A stretch of 64,000 nt of DNA from assembly GCA_011634665.1 (NCBI GenBank), contig WAEK01000018.1, positions 57,501 to 121,500 of the forward strand, written 5' to 3'. How positions within the stretch are numbered: the stretch's first letter is position 1; every line of letters begins with the position of its first letter. The stretch comes from Mortierella sp. BCC40632. Lineage: Eukaryota > Mortierellomycota > Mortierellomycetes > Mortierellales > Mortierellaceae. Below the pieces are notes generated by a model. The model ran no database searches. It was not told the origin of the DNA and saw nothing but the letters and a program-made list of their open reading frames with translations. The position numbers and the translations under genes were made by a program. Positions 44,655 to 57,100 of this stretch are shown here, piece after piece.

Positions 44655-47569
44655 CTATGCGGTGACGAGCTTAAGGTGGAAGGACTTGAGTCGGGTCACT
44701 TGGTCGTATCCAAACTTGGAAAGGGTACAACCACGTCCCGAATCCTTGACACCTACCCAAGCCAAAGCAGGGTCCAAATAATCACATCGGTTCATGAACC
44801 AAGTACCAGTCTCGATCTGATCACCAATCCGAAGAGCCGCATCAGGATCCGAGGTCCAGATCGAAGCTGACAAACCAAAATCAGAGTCATTCATCCATTG
44901 GATTGCCTCTTCGTCCGACGAGACCTTCATGATACCAATAACTGGTCCAAACGATTCTTCAGTCATAACGCGCATCTTGTGGGTGACATCAGTCAAGACC
45001 TGAGGTGCCATATAAGGAGTGCCAACCTTGTCAGCAGGGAAGGTCGAAACATCAATGTGTGCCTTGGCTCCCTGAGAAACTGTGTACGAGGAAAAAAGGA
45101 AAAAGAAAGAAAACAGAATTAGTAAGAGCAAATGAGTGAATTAGTGGGGGTATGTGAAAAAGAGAAGGATCTCTAGAGTAAATATTGACAGCTATCACAA
45201 GATTCCTGATGCCTTCCAACTTACTGGCTTCGTTAATTTGTCCACGAACAAAGTCTGCGGCCTTGGCCTTGACCATTGGTCCAAGGGTCGTCTCGGGATC
45301 CAATGGGCTTCCGAGTTTGTAATTCTAGAAGAAATATATAAAATATATCAAAAGTGGAACGGGTTGAATAAGAATCGATTCATGAAGAATATCTCTTATC
45401 CCTTTTTCCATTTTCCTTTTCATAAAAAGAAAAAAAAGAAAAAAGACTTTAGCGTCTCTTCCCTTTACCTTGGTCTCCTTGACAAAGGCAGCGACAAACT
45501 CGTCGTAAATATCGGCATGCACATAGATACGCTCAATGGCACAGCAGCACTGGCCACTGTTGAAGAACGATCCATCGACCAAAGTCTCGACTGTGTACTT
45601 GAGATCGCAGTCTGGGCGGACATAGGCAGGGTCCTTGCCTCCCAACTCGAGACCAGTGGCTATTCATGTCCGATCCAACGGTAAAGGTCAGAGAAAGAGT
45701 AAAAGAGAGAAAGGATGCACGTGTTATTAGTCAGTTATTTGTGAGAGAGAACAATCTCTAGGAATGACTCTTTTGCTAGGAAGAGTGTGAGAAAAAAAAA
45801 ATAGCCAAAGGGCTCTAGACTTACCCATAAACTTCTTGCTGGCAGCCTTCTGGATCAGGTGGCCACCTTCGACAGATCCTGTAAAGTTGACATAGTTGAC
45901 AAGCGGGTGCGCAACCAGGCTCTCTGTGTCGGCGTGGGACATGTGGATACACTACACAACGGGAGAAGGGAGATAGGGCGTTAGGACGGGACCGTAAGAC
46001 ACTTCCTTTTCGTGTTGGAGGATTAAGGTTTCTGCGTGACAACAAAAAAAAAAGAGAGAGAAAGAGAAAACGGCAGCGCCCATGAGAGTGGGAGTTTGCC
46101 GTTTTCTCTCTCTTTCTCTCCTTCTCTCCTTCTCGTTCCTCATCTCACGGGCTTTAGCCCCGCCCTTTTTAGCCCTTTTTTTTTTTTTTTTTTTTTTTTT
46201 TCATTCCCAATGTCCTTGTCCTTTTTGCTATGCCTGCGCCCATGTTGGACAACCTTAGCCCACGGGGGGATGTAGGAGAGGACAGAGTCTATTGACCCCG
46301 CCTGAAGAGGCAAAGATCGGCTGAAATGTTTGAAATCGAGCCTCCAATCCAGCAAAAACCATTACTCTTTCTCTCTATTATTTTCCTATCTCCTCCTCCT
46401 CTCTTTCTCTCTCTTTCACGCACACACACCCCGCACTCGCTCCATGTTTCCTTTGCTTATTTGAACATGTGCCAAGAGCGCCGTCTGTCTGCACGCCTAA
46501 CGCCAATTTTTTTTTTTTTTTTTTTTACTTCCTCTCGCGCCCAACCTTGTGTGTTTGAAGAGGAAACTGAGTGGTGAAGATGATGAGTGGTGAGGTAGGG
46601 TGGAGTATGAGAGGGTAGTGATTGTCCTGTTTTCCTGTCAGCGAATCCTGTGACACGATTTCTAATCATATTGCCGAGAATGAAGAAGAAAAAAAAAAAA
46701 AGGGACGCGGGGAGAGCGCGCGCCTCACCTCGCGCATTCACTCCCGTTTCCATTTCTCTCTTTCTCTCTCTCTCTCTCTTTCTCTGTTTTGTTGTCTTTG
46801 TTGTTGTAATTCTTCCCCACGCTATCCCATTCTTATTACCTGGAAGACATCCTTGGGCAAACCAGCTGTGGTCCATGCCTCGGCAAAGCGCTCACCGCAG
46901 AGTGGGGTCTGGGATGAGTGCTTCAAGATCACGGCATTGCCAGCAATGACGGAAGGCAAGACACCGTTCAATGAGGAAAGGAAAGGATAGTTCCAGGCTA
47001 ATTTTTTTTCACACCCCCACAAATGGAAATATGCTAATCGTTAGTTTTCTCTCTTTTCTTTTCTTTTCTTTTCGTCATCCTTCATCACCAATACATTACA
47101 ATATGCAAATGTCTGTATTTCTTCTCCTTTTGAATAAAAGACAAAAAAAAAGTTACTTACGAGCGACAATGAGGACAACGCCAAGAGGCTCCTTGCGAAT
47201 AAAGCGCTTGAACTTGCCCTCAAGAGCAGCATCCTTGATCTCCACATCCTGGAGTGCCTCTTCAGCCACATCAACCATGTACTTGCCACGGTCTTGAGTA
47301 CCCTTGATCTCTCCAGGTGTATACCGGATCGGACGACCCATCTGCATGGTCAACTCCTTGGCCAACTCTGCCTCACGAGCTCCAATCGCTGCGAGGAACT
47401 TGCGACCAAGTTCGATACGTTCCTTGAGTGGGACCTTCTTCCACTCCTTCTGGGCCTTTGCAGCACGCTGAACTGCATCTTCAACCTGTTCCGAGGACGA
47501 GACCTGGACGGTGGCGTAAACGGTCGAGTCGACAGGAGTGATAATCGAGAGAGTGGTGGAGGGAGCCAT
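44655..47569 (-). CDS. NAD(P)+-dependent aldehyde dehydrogenase
   Basis: Six exons on the minus strand: 47569-47161, 46997-46840, 45951-45825, 45659-45469, 45324-45225, 45079-44655; 469 residues, every phase matching. Family landmarks in order: GVVLIVAPWNYPFLSS (nucleotide-binding floor), NAVILKHSSQTPLCGERF, VNYVNFTGSVEGG, TGLELGGKDPAYV (catalytic glutamate), FFNSGQCCCAIERIYV (catalytic cysteine in the CCC run), PMVKAKAADFVRGQIN, EESFGPVIGIMKV. It oxidises aldehydes to acids; the substrate is not readable from the sequence, and the absence of an obvious N-terminal presequence suggests cytosol. It ends FHLKLVTA. Intron 2 is 888 nt and contains T and CT tracts. It lies in tandem, 336 bases downstream of the Trm4 gene. 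Confidence 0.95.
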
Positions 47570-47905
47570 GGCGGGTTTCTGGTTTGGATAAAGTATGTGC
47601 GGGATGGTACTAAGGGAGGAAGAGAAGGAGGGGGGGTCGGAGAGAATGCGGTGAGAAAGAAGAAAAAGAAAGAAAGAGAAAGAAAGAAAAAAAAAGCAGG
47701 GGGGTGTTTAAGTATTTCCACGCGCGTGTGAAAAATTCATGCACCTGACAGACTAGAGTACATGGTGCTTGTATCACTAGCAGACTGGACCACAGACCAG
47801 ACGCGACAGACAGCGGCGACACTTTTAACTTAATTTTTTTTTTGTCATTTCGTCTTGTTTAGTAGTAGCATTTGGATCCTATTCTACAACTCATTCTTCT
47901 TTTTC
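47570..47905. other. Intergenic between Trm4 and aldehyde dehydrogenase
   Basis: Short tandem intergenic region on the minus strand. On the gene strand it is pyrimidine-rich (CTTTCTTTTT-type) just upstream of the dehydrogenase start. No gene seen. Confidence 0.7.
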
Positions 47906-50900
47906 TTAGTCCTCCTCGGCACCTTCAGTGCCCTCTGTGCCCTCTGTGCCTTCAGTGCCCTCTGCACCCTCAGTACCCTCTGTCTCCTCAGCATCCGCCT
48001 CAGCCATGGGCGTATCCTCAGTAGACTCCTTCTTGGAGAGGACATGGGGTGTGTCCACATACTCGACACCCAATCGCATGGCCAAGCTCCGGCGCTCTTG
48101 CTTGTTCAGCAACATGTTGAAGCTCACTTGAGCCTTCCACACAGGGAAAATCATCTTGTCCTTGACAAATCCTGTGATGCCCTGACCCTCCCATCGTGGG
48201 TTAGGACGATCACTGTCCTTTTCCAATGCAGGGTCAAACTCAAAGAGACAGCATCCTGTGGGCAGAGCCTCAAGCTCAGCTTGCAACTCCTGAGGGAATT
48301 CAGTTGTCTTTGGATAAGGCGTCTGCAAAAGGATAGTCATGGCGTCCATTTGAACTGGCACCACACGGGCATTGGAGCAGAACTGACGCATCATAGCAAT
48401 ACCCTCCGAATGTACTCTGAACGAGCACGATGCTGGTGTGTTGGAGTCCTGTCGAATAAATGTCCTCACTCCTGTGTTAACAACCTACATTTGATGAAGG
48501 GAAAGGGGAAGAAAAGTTAGAAATCCATTTCATTTTCCGCAGAATGGGAAAAAAAAAAGAGCAAATGTCGAATGCGTACCTTCAAGCGATCAATATCCTC
48601 CGACTTGAGAATGCACTTGACGGCCTCGCTCACAAAGTAAACAGCCTTGCTCCTCTCACTCTCGGACCGAACCAGGAACTGATCCGTAGGGAACTCCTTA
48701 TCAAGACCATAAAAGTTGGAAATCAACTTGACATCATCATGGTCACTGCCAAGGAACAAGAAGGGCTCTTCCCTAGGTCCAACGTTGCCATAACGCTCCG
48801 CTCGGGACATTCTAGGTTTCTTGACCTTCTCTGCATTCTCATCTTCCTGTGCGGTTGAGTCGAGCTTGTGTTTGTCGCCCGTGCTTGCTGTGGCCTTCTC
48901 CTCCTCCTCACCCTCTGGTACAGAAGTCTCTTCCTTGGGTTCAGCGGTCTCTTCCTTGGATTCAGAAGTCTCTTCAGTGGCAGTAGGCTGCTCTCCCTCG
49001 CGCCATGCGGGGTTGGGAACAAAAGGAGCCGTCTTCTTCAACACTGCAACAAAGAATCCTCCAGTATCCTGCAAATGAGGGTAAACACGAAGGCTATGTC
49101 CACAGTAAAAAAAAAAAAAACGAAAAGAAAAAGAAATAGTGAGAAGGGGAGGGGAAATGGTTAATGATCCTGTTCAGAGCTAGGCAAAAAAGAAAAAGAA
49201 AAAGAAATCAAGAGGGGAGGGTGTCACATTACCATCGGTCGAGATTCAACGAGTCGACATTCTTGGGTGCCCACATGCTACGCAAGAACCGACCATTTGC
49301 ATTGGCGGGGATATCCTCGAATGAATCGGTTTGCTGGCCATCCTTGGTAAACACCTTCCATTGCGAAAGACCTGGTCGACGCTTCAACTTGGGAAGCTCT
49401 TCACTGACATCAACCAACTCCAAAGCACCTCCTGCACGGTTAAGCATCTCGGCCACAACAGCCTCGTTCTCCATTGGGTTGAAGGAGCAAGTCGAGTAAA
49501 CAATCCGTCCGCCCACCTTGAGCATCTGTGCTCCGCGCTGAAGGATGTGAACTTGTGTCCTAGAGATCGTTAAGTAAAGGTTGAGAGTGAAAGCATGATC
49601 CGGTGAGTAATAAATTTCGTTTGTATTTCCATCCTGTCATGTGAGACGCCAGTAGGAGAGGAGCAAATGTTGCTCCACACAAGTCACTCACTGGTGAAGT
49701 CCCATAGCACCTCCATGAGTCCATCGAGTCCAGATCATTGGGTTCTTTCGGAGTGTAGCATCACCACTGCAAGGAACATCAGCAAGGACGCGATCAAACT
49801 CGAAGGGAACACTCTTGCCATCCTTGTTGGGGGCCAACTTCAAGTTGGGGATCATGGCAGCATCATTGTTGGTCACCAACAGACAAGGGCTCTGAAGACG
49901 CTTGGTCTGGTGAATCAACATGTGTGCACGTCTGTACTCGACATCGTTTGCAAGGACAAGACCAGCTAGAGTAGAGAAGCAATGAATCCAGAATTTTTTT
50001 CCATAGGTATCCCAGGTGGTTAGCAAACAAGAATGCGGTTTTCTTCTTTTTTCCAATGACGAGTCCAGTTTTCGAAATTCCACTCGGAAAAGAAAACATA
50101 CATGGGACAACCTTGGGCTGCTCGTTAGCATGGACCATCTCGATAATCTGTGCTGTCTTTGATCCAGGAGCGGCGCACATGTCCATGACCTATTTCATTT
50201 TAAATCCTTGTCTTGTTAGCGGATCCATTGTTTTTTTCTCCCTCTCTCCTTCTCTCCCTCGTTATTGTTCCAAAAGACGCAATCTTCCTGTAAAAGAGGT
50301 GCACCTACCCAGTGGTGGGGCTGAACATCAAGAAGCAGTGGTGGGATCATGCTCACAGCCTCCTGACGACTAATGTTTCCGACCTCAGTCTCGGCAACCA
50401 AGAACTGATGGAACTTTGCATACTCGGGGCTCTTCTTCAACATGGTCCTGGGAACATCATAATGCCAGCCAAAGTCATCTGGGTACCATTCCAGAGGGCG
50501 AGGAGGGTCTGCAATTGTGCCGTCGACAGCAATGTTGGTCAAGTGGGGAACAAATGCGTTTTTGACTGTATCGCGGATTTCAACTGCATGGCTATCCAGT
50601 GGCGTAAACAATAGAGGTGTTAAAAAAAAAAATAGGGTTGTTCGTGGATCAGGGAGGGTGCTTATTGCAATTGGATCAGGCTAAGGAAAGAAGCTTTCTT
50701 GCCACTGCAAGGTTGCCGCAGTCCCTGAAACTGATATATTGCTTCTCGATGCGATCGCAAAGGACCCACCTGCGAGTGCCCGTGATACGGAAAGTGGTTG
50801 GCAAGGTGACCTTGAGTTGTTCCCAAAAGACTGGCCATTCCTCCTCGGACATGATGTTCTGAGCCTTGTAGTAGTGTTCCATCTGAGCATTCTCCTTGAC

Positions 50901-50984
50901 AATCTCCACATAGGAGCCATTGGGATCTCTCTGCTCCTTCTTGCGTCCTCCTACATTCTTCTTTTTGTTGAATCGCCGACCCAT
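47906..50984 (-). CDS. TRM4: Trm4/NSUN2 RNA (cytosine-5)-methyltransferase
   Basis: Seven exons on the minus strand: 50984-50770, 50591-50309, 50189-50102, 49965-49692, 49559-49233, 49093-48580, 48484-47906; 759 residues in consistent phase. Motifs in order: N-terminal MGRRFNKKKN, FRITGTRSHAVEI, QEAVSMIPPLLLDVQPHHW, VMDMCAAPGSKTAQIIEMV (SAM-binding motif I), GLVLANDVEYRRAHML, DRVLADVPCSGDATLRKNP (PCS cysteine), IVYSTCSFNPMENEAVV (catalytic TCS cysteine), [22 protein letters not shown]. These are NSUN2/Trm4 hallmarks; the enzyme makes m5C in tRNA, mostly in the nucleus. A fungal-typical C-terminal domain follows, then an acidic tail of TEG/AEG tripeptide repeats from 9-bp DNA repeats. Its start is 219 bases from the divergent Myb-repeat gene. 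Confidence 0.95.
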
Positions 50985-51203
50985 GGTGGTTGCTGACTGT
51001 TGGGTGGGGGTTGGTGGTTTTTTTTGCGAGTGTGGGGAGATTGTCTAAAGAACGACCGACACCCTTTTTCTTTTTTTCTTTTTTGTTGATATTTGTCGTT
51101 TTTGTAGATTTGTGACCGTTGAAAGCTTACTCTGCTTTGCAAGAGAGACAGGGAGGCGATATTTTTTGGAGGCGCGCTCACTTTTGCTCCGCATTGCCCA
51201 TAG
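50985..51203. promoter_or_regulatory. Short bidirectional promoter region
   Basis: 219 bases separate the start codons of Trm4 (-) and the Myb-repeat protein (+), so both promoters and 5' leaders must lie here. TTTTTC/TTTTTTCTTTT tracts occur at 51018-51026 and 51065-51083. No TATA box is obvious. Confidence 0.6.
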
Positions 51204-51700
51204 TTGAATGAAGTGGAACTCGATCAGATCCCTTCTTCTCATCGCCAACGCTCGAGGGACACTACCCCCTTTGGCCCCAATGTCAACATGCACAGAATCA
51301 TCTACCGCCAGACCCCTTGGTCCCAACCCTTTTCATCCCTCAGGCCTGGCCCCAACGATGCTCTGCCTACGATAGCCGGACACTCTTTGAACGTCCTTTC
51401 TGGCTTGACTCCCGCTCCTGCCCCAGCTCGGTCTTTCTCCACTCGCTCTTTGCAGCCAATATCACAGAGAACACTGCATAAACTTTATCGTCAACAACAT
51501 AAACTTGATCTCCTTCACACCTCTAGTAAAGCCGCTAGTGCAGTCGCCCAGTCAGCAGCACACCACCCGAACGGGACGAGTGTTCTTCATAAAGATCCAT
51601 CTGGGACGGATCATACTACAATAACTAGCAGATCGGTCCCTACAACGTCACTCTCAACACCCCCGCCATCACTCCTCAATAATGGATCCGACACTATACC

Positions 51701-51731
<31 letters not shown>

Positions 51732-54011
51732 TTAAAAGAAAACCCAGAGACCAAACGCAGGATAGCCAAGACATACGATTGGGATCCGGAAATAGATGCA
51801 TTAATGATTGCCCTGTACGAGGCCAAGGTGAATTGGAGAACTATTGGCAAGGTTCTTGAACGGCCCTTTACCACCATATACACCCGATTCTTAAAAACTC
51901 TCCGTCCAAAACTGGAGAGCGGTTGGAGACCCGATCCAATCCAAGATCGTCTTCGGCTCGAAACCTTGCTTCAACAGGCTCATGATCTTCAAGAGGCGGC
52001 TGCTCTACTTCTCAAGACCAAAGCCATGGAAGCCAAGAAACTAGCGACTCAGACACCCAAGATTCCTTCTCCAGGTGCTCGACCAAAATGGGACCCTGCA
52101 GCGGATCAAATGATCAAGGATCTAGTGAACGCCAACAAATCTTGGCCCGAAATTGGATTGGCCTTGAATCGACCTTATTCATCCTGTTATACTCGGTATT
52201 TCTCAGTCTTGGACCCAGCATTGGAAACAGCATGGACATCAGAAAAAGTAGCAAAGTTGACGGAATTGGCCAAGGAAGGTGTTCTTTGGAAGGAGATTGG
52301 ACGACAGTTGCAAATGAAACCTCTGGCTTGTCGGGCCAAATGGTCTGAACTGGGCAAGATCGCCGATGTTCCCGATGCACCCGATGCATCCATGCTCACT
52401 TCTTCTCTACAAATGGACCAGGACTCGTATCAGGACCAGGAACATGTAAAAACTGATCATCACGAGAGCGAAAGCATGGATCAGGCTTCTTCTTCCAAGA
52501 GTAAAGTGATTGCCTTTTCCAAAGAAGAATCAGCCATGATCCTCTCGCTCGTGGAACAACATGGTCAAGACCAATGGGATCGAGTTCTAAATGATTTTCG
52601 GGACCAATCTCTCAAGGAAGCAGTCTGCTCCATCTCTTCCTCAAAGAAAAAAAAGATTCTCAGCCCAAGAAGGAAGCGACTCTTCGATATCACATCCGAG
52701 ACTCTTGCTCATCATTACACTCGACTCAATCGAAAACGATACCTCTGGACATTTGATGAGGAAACAGTCTTGATCCAACAAGTTCTTCGATTCGGTACTC
52801 AAGATCGATGGGACGACATTGCCAAGGCAACAGGCCTTCATTCTGCGGAAGAATGTCGAACTCATTGGAAACAACTTGACATGCCTGTTCGACTCAACCC
52901 TGTGGCCTGGAGTAAAGCTGAACAAGGTTTATTCTGGACACTTTGGAAACAATTCGGTTCCGACTTTGATCGTCTAGCCCGGTATTGTCCTCGTCGATCT
53001 GCTCAAGATTGTCAAACCTATTTCGATCATGTCACTCGAGATTTCCCAAAAGACGATCCAACTTCTTTTAATCAACATGTCGAAGCCTTTCAAGAGAACC
53101 TTCCTTCGACCCGTCAAAAATACATCTTTACAAAAGAACATTCTCTTCGGTTACAACATGCAGTCTTGTTTTGCGAAAGGAATTTCGGGACGAGGACTTC
53201 GGGAGCTTGGAAATGGATTGCGAATAGAGTTCAAAAGGGACTTTCGCCCTCTTCTTGTATCGAACATTGGATTTATTTGAGAAAGAATATGGATCCGATC
53301 GAAGGACCTTTTGACATGAACAGTACAATTATCAAACCGGTGAAACCTATTGCCTGGAGTCATGCCGAGTCGATGCTACTGGACCAAGGAATTCGTGAGC
53401 TCGGCTCAGGTTGGACAGAAATTCAACAACGGTACTTGCCCTGGCGCAATACCCGAGCGATCCGACAACGTTGGCTTGTCATGTCGGACCGATCTACTCA
53501 AGTCAATGAGAACGAGTATTATACAATTGTAGGCGCAGGTGACAGGAGTGAGGACATTGATTGGGAAACATTGGTGAGACGGATGCCAGGATGGAACCGG
53601 TCCCCATGTCGACGAGTCTTTGAGACGTCTTACAAACACATTGTCCAGACAATGGTCTGGTATCCAGAAGAGGATCGACTGTTGATTGAAAAGGTGATTG
53701 AAGAGAATGGAAGGGACTGGAATGTGATTGCCAATTATTTTACGGGTATCCAACCTGCCATGGCGCCTCTCTATGACGAGGCGATGGATCGACTAAAAAA
53801 GGATGAGAAGATGAGTCTTTTGATGCAGGAACCTCAACGGACGCACAAATCTGCTTGGCAATGTCGACTACGATGGTGTCAGCTTCTAGAACCCTTAATG
53901 CCCAAAGAACCCATGCTCAGTGTTACAGAAAAAGGTCGTAATCTCATCAGGCTCTCCCGAAAGCTACTTGCACCAGATGGAAAGAAAAAGAAAAAGAAAA
54001 ATGTAATTTAA
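51204..54011 (+). CDS. Multi-repeat Myb/SANT-domain protein
   Basis: Single open frame of 935 residues. The N-terminus from the second methionine (residue 29) is basic, acidic-poor and contains PARSFSTRSLQ, which looks like a mitochondrial presequence. A serine run lies at about 167-176. About nine Myb/SANT-like repeats follow, recognisable by spaced aromatics, near residues 190 (YDWDPEIDALM), 292 (PKWDPAADQMI), 342 (AWTSEKVAKL), 436 (AFSKEESAMI), 513 (LWTFDEETVLI), 568 (AWSKAEQGLFW), 639 (IFTKEHSLRLQ), 716 (AWSHAESMLL) and 816 (VWYPEEDRLLI). Myb repeats normally bind DNA or chromatin proteins. The C-terminus ends in a lysine run. The repeat number resembles SNAPC4- or Reb1-type proteins, but I cannot assign an orthologue. 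The start could be residue 1 or 29. Confidence 0.85.
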
Positions 54012-54132
54012 TAGTATGATTAAGCAAATAGACCAGTTTACAACTTTTCCTACAATGAATGTGCATGTACATGTGTGCGAATGTGTGTGTGCTAAGAAAA
54101 AAAGAAATGATAATAATAATAATAGTAATAAT
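54012..54132. other. Compact convergent 3' region
   Basis: Only 121 bases separate the stop codons of the Myb-repeat gene (+) and the ABC transporter (-). It holds a GT-rich stretch and AATAAT repeats (54109-54131); the two 3' UTRs probably overlap. Confidence 0.7.
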
Positions 54133-57100
54133 CTAAATGTTGCCACTCTTGGAAGCAAGACTGAAAAAGAGTCCCTTCTTTTGCAAAAGTGCCTGAGGTG
54201 TATCAAATTCCGCCACTTGACCATGGTCCAACACTAGGATCCGGTCACTGTCCATAATCGTATTGATCCGATGTGCAATCGTCAACACCGTACACTCTTG
54301 AAACTCGCGTCGAAGTGCCCTTTGAATCGCATTGTCGGTCTCAATATCAATCGCCGCCGTCGCTTCATCCAAACATAGGATTTTTGTCTGTTGGCGAGAA
54401 AGCATTGCTCGGGCAAGGTTCATCAATTGTCGTTGTCCCAAGGACATGCTCTCCCCTCCATTCTCGATCGTCGTCGACAATCCCTCAGCCAAGGAACTGA
54501 CATATCCTTTGAGAGATGCTGCCTCGAGAGCATTCCAAAGATCCGAATCCGAATACTTGCCAAAGGGATCCAAATTGATTCGGATTGTGTCTCCAAATAA
54601 AAATGGATCCTGAGGAATAATCGCCAACCGAGATCGAAGGTCATGTAAGCCCAATCGTGCAATGTCGAGTCCATCAATCGAGATTTGTCCCTCCGAGGCC
54701 TCAATAATTCGGAAAAGAGACAAGGTAATGCTCGACTTGCCTGCACCCGTTCTACCAACAATACCGATACGCTCTCCTGACTTGATCTCAATCTTCAGAT
54801 CCTTCAAAACCAAATCCAATCCTTCTCGGTATCGAGTCGAAAACTGTTCAAACTTGATTTCTCCCTTGGATGGCCATGTCGGGTCCAAGGATGAATCGGG
54901 AACCACATCAGGAGCTTCTGAAACAAGTTGAGAATACTCACGAACACGTTCTACAGAAACAATCGAAGTCTCGACATCACAGACCGTAGTCATGAACCCA
55001 CTCATGATGGACGTGAGTGATCCAATCTGTGAGAGTACAATCGAAAAGATGCCCGCATGAACCGAAGTCCGTTGAACAATCGCCAAGAGTCCAACAAAAC
55101 AAACGACCAGTAAACTCAACATGTCCAACATGATTTGAAGCCAACGAGTGGTCGCATTGGTCATATAACTGTTTTGTTGGGATCGGTCAAGGAGTGTCGT
55201 TGCCTGGACAGCAAATCGTTCCGAATCTGCAAATGCTCGGATCGTCACTAATCCTGCCAGGGTCTCACCAAAGTGAGCATACATGGGTGATCGAGCCGCA
55301 GAGTCCAGTCGCTTGAGTTCTCGAGACGATACCAAAAAATAACCTCCCAGGACATAGTAACAATAACCAAGAGGAAGGACAATAATGGCAAAATAAGGCG
55401 TGGCCGCAATACAAAACGCAAAGATGGTCACTGCAGTCATAAAAATAATCAACAATGCCAGGAACTGGAGTGGAAACTCTACATCGACATTGTTCATATC
55501 GTGTGAGAACCGGTTCACAATCTTGCCGGATGAGGTCACGTCGAAAAAACTCATTGGGGATCGGATCAAGGGCCAAAGCATTGCTCCATGAAGCACCTTG
55601 GAGGCCTTGCGAGCCATGTAGACCATACAGAGCCCCAATGCAAGTCCGAGCATGATGGCTGAAGAGATGACCCACGCAAAATAGGTGAGGATCCAGTACT
55701 GAGTCGAGTAGCCTGGTCTCAGCCCTGCTGCCGCCAAGGCATTCTCGTTTCCCCAACGTTGAAGCCAGATTTGGGAAGCAATCTCGATACCAATGAACAC
55801 GGTGATAAAGATGATAAAGACGACGAGTCCTGTCAATCCGGCGGTAGCAATATAAAACTTGTAGACGTCCCAACCAACGCGCCCTTCTGACAAGATTTCG
55901 TCATCGACCTCGTTCTTTTCGTCTAGCTCGATCGTTTCGTCTTTGGTGTGGTCCTCGGAGGGATCAACGTTGTCCGTGCTGCCTTGTACTTGCAATGCGG
56001 TAGGGGCTTCCTTCTTGGAGTCTTCAGTGGCCTCCTGATCAGACAATTGAGTCACCATACTCTCCTGGACAATCCTTGACAAGTCTCCATTAGCTATTTG
56101 GATGAGATCCTTGTAGGAACCGTCCTCGACAATCTTGCCCTGTTTGATGACGACGATCTGGTCCACATCTTGTAGGTGGTTGGCGCCGTTGGTGACGAGG
56201 ATACGAGTCTTTCCGGCCAGGATGCCTGTGAGGACACGTTCAAAGATGTGATGGTCCACATGTGCATCCACAGCCGAGAGTGGATCGTCCAAGATGTAAA
56301 TATCGGCATCTGCATAGACAGCGCGAGCAATCGCCACTCGCTGTTTTTGGCCTCCCGAGAGATTGATACCCTAGAACAAGATGAGGAGGAAAAAAGTCAG
56401 GAGTGAGACAAGATACCATTTCCCTAGAGTTTCTCTCCACAGAGTTCAGTTTCTGCGAGAGCCATTCTTTTTTACCTTTTCACCAATAACTGTCTTGTCA
56501 CTGTTGGCAAGCATCTTGAAGTCAGGCACCAGTGCACAGGCTTGGACCGTCTGAAGATACCTCTCCCGATCGTAGGGCTTCCCAAACAGGATATTCTCTC
56601 GGATCGTATTGTTCAGGATCCATGCTGTCTGGGACACATAGGCCACTGTTCCAAAAGAATGCACCGTTCCCGAATACCGGTACATCTCTCCCAAGATGGC
56701 CCCTACCAGTGAACTCTTGCCCTCTCCAACTCGACCCACCACCGCTGTCAGGGCTCCGCGCTTGATTTTCAAATTGATCCCAAAAAGCATGGGCCCCATA
56801 CTATCCCGACCTTCATCTGGACTCTCTCCAGAAGTGAAAGAGGGCAAAGAGTCGACACTTGGATCCTGATGATCATCGCTTTTGGTCTCTTGTGGCTCCT
56901 TCTTGCCGGTAGAAGAGTCCTTTTTAGATTTTTCTTGATCCTCTTTCTCCTTTTTCTCGGCATCCTTCTTTTTCTTGTCCAGAGCCTCCTGAATCGCATC
57001 TGGAGAGTACCATCCAAAGGTCCCCTCTCGAACCTCGATCGCATACTCTTCCTTTTCCTCATTCAGAGTCTCCACCCCAACCTCCTCTCGAGTCCGAATC

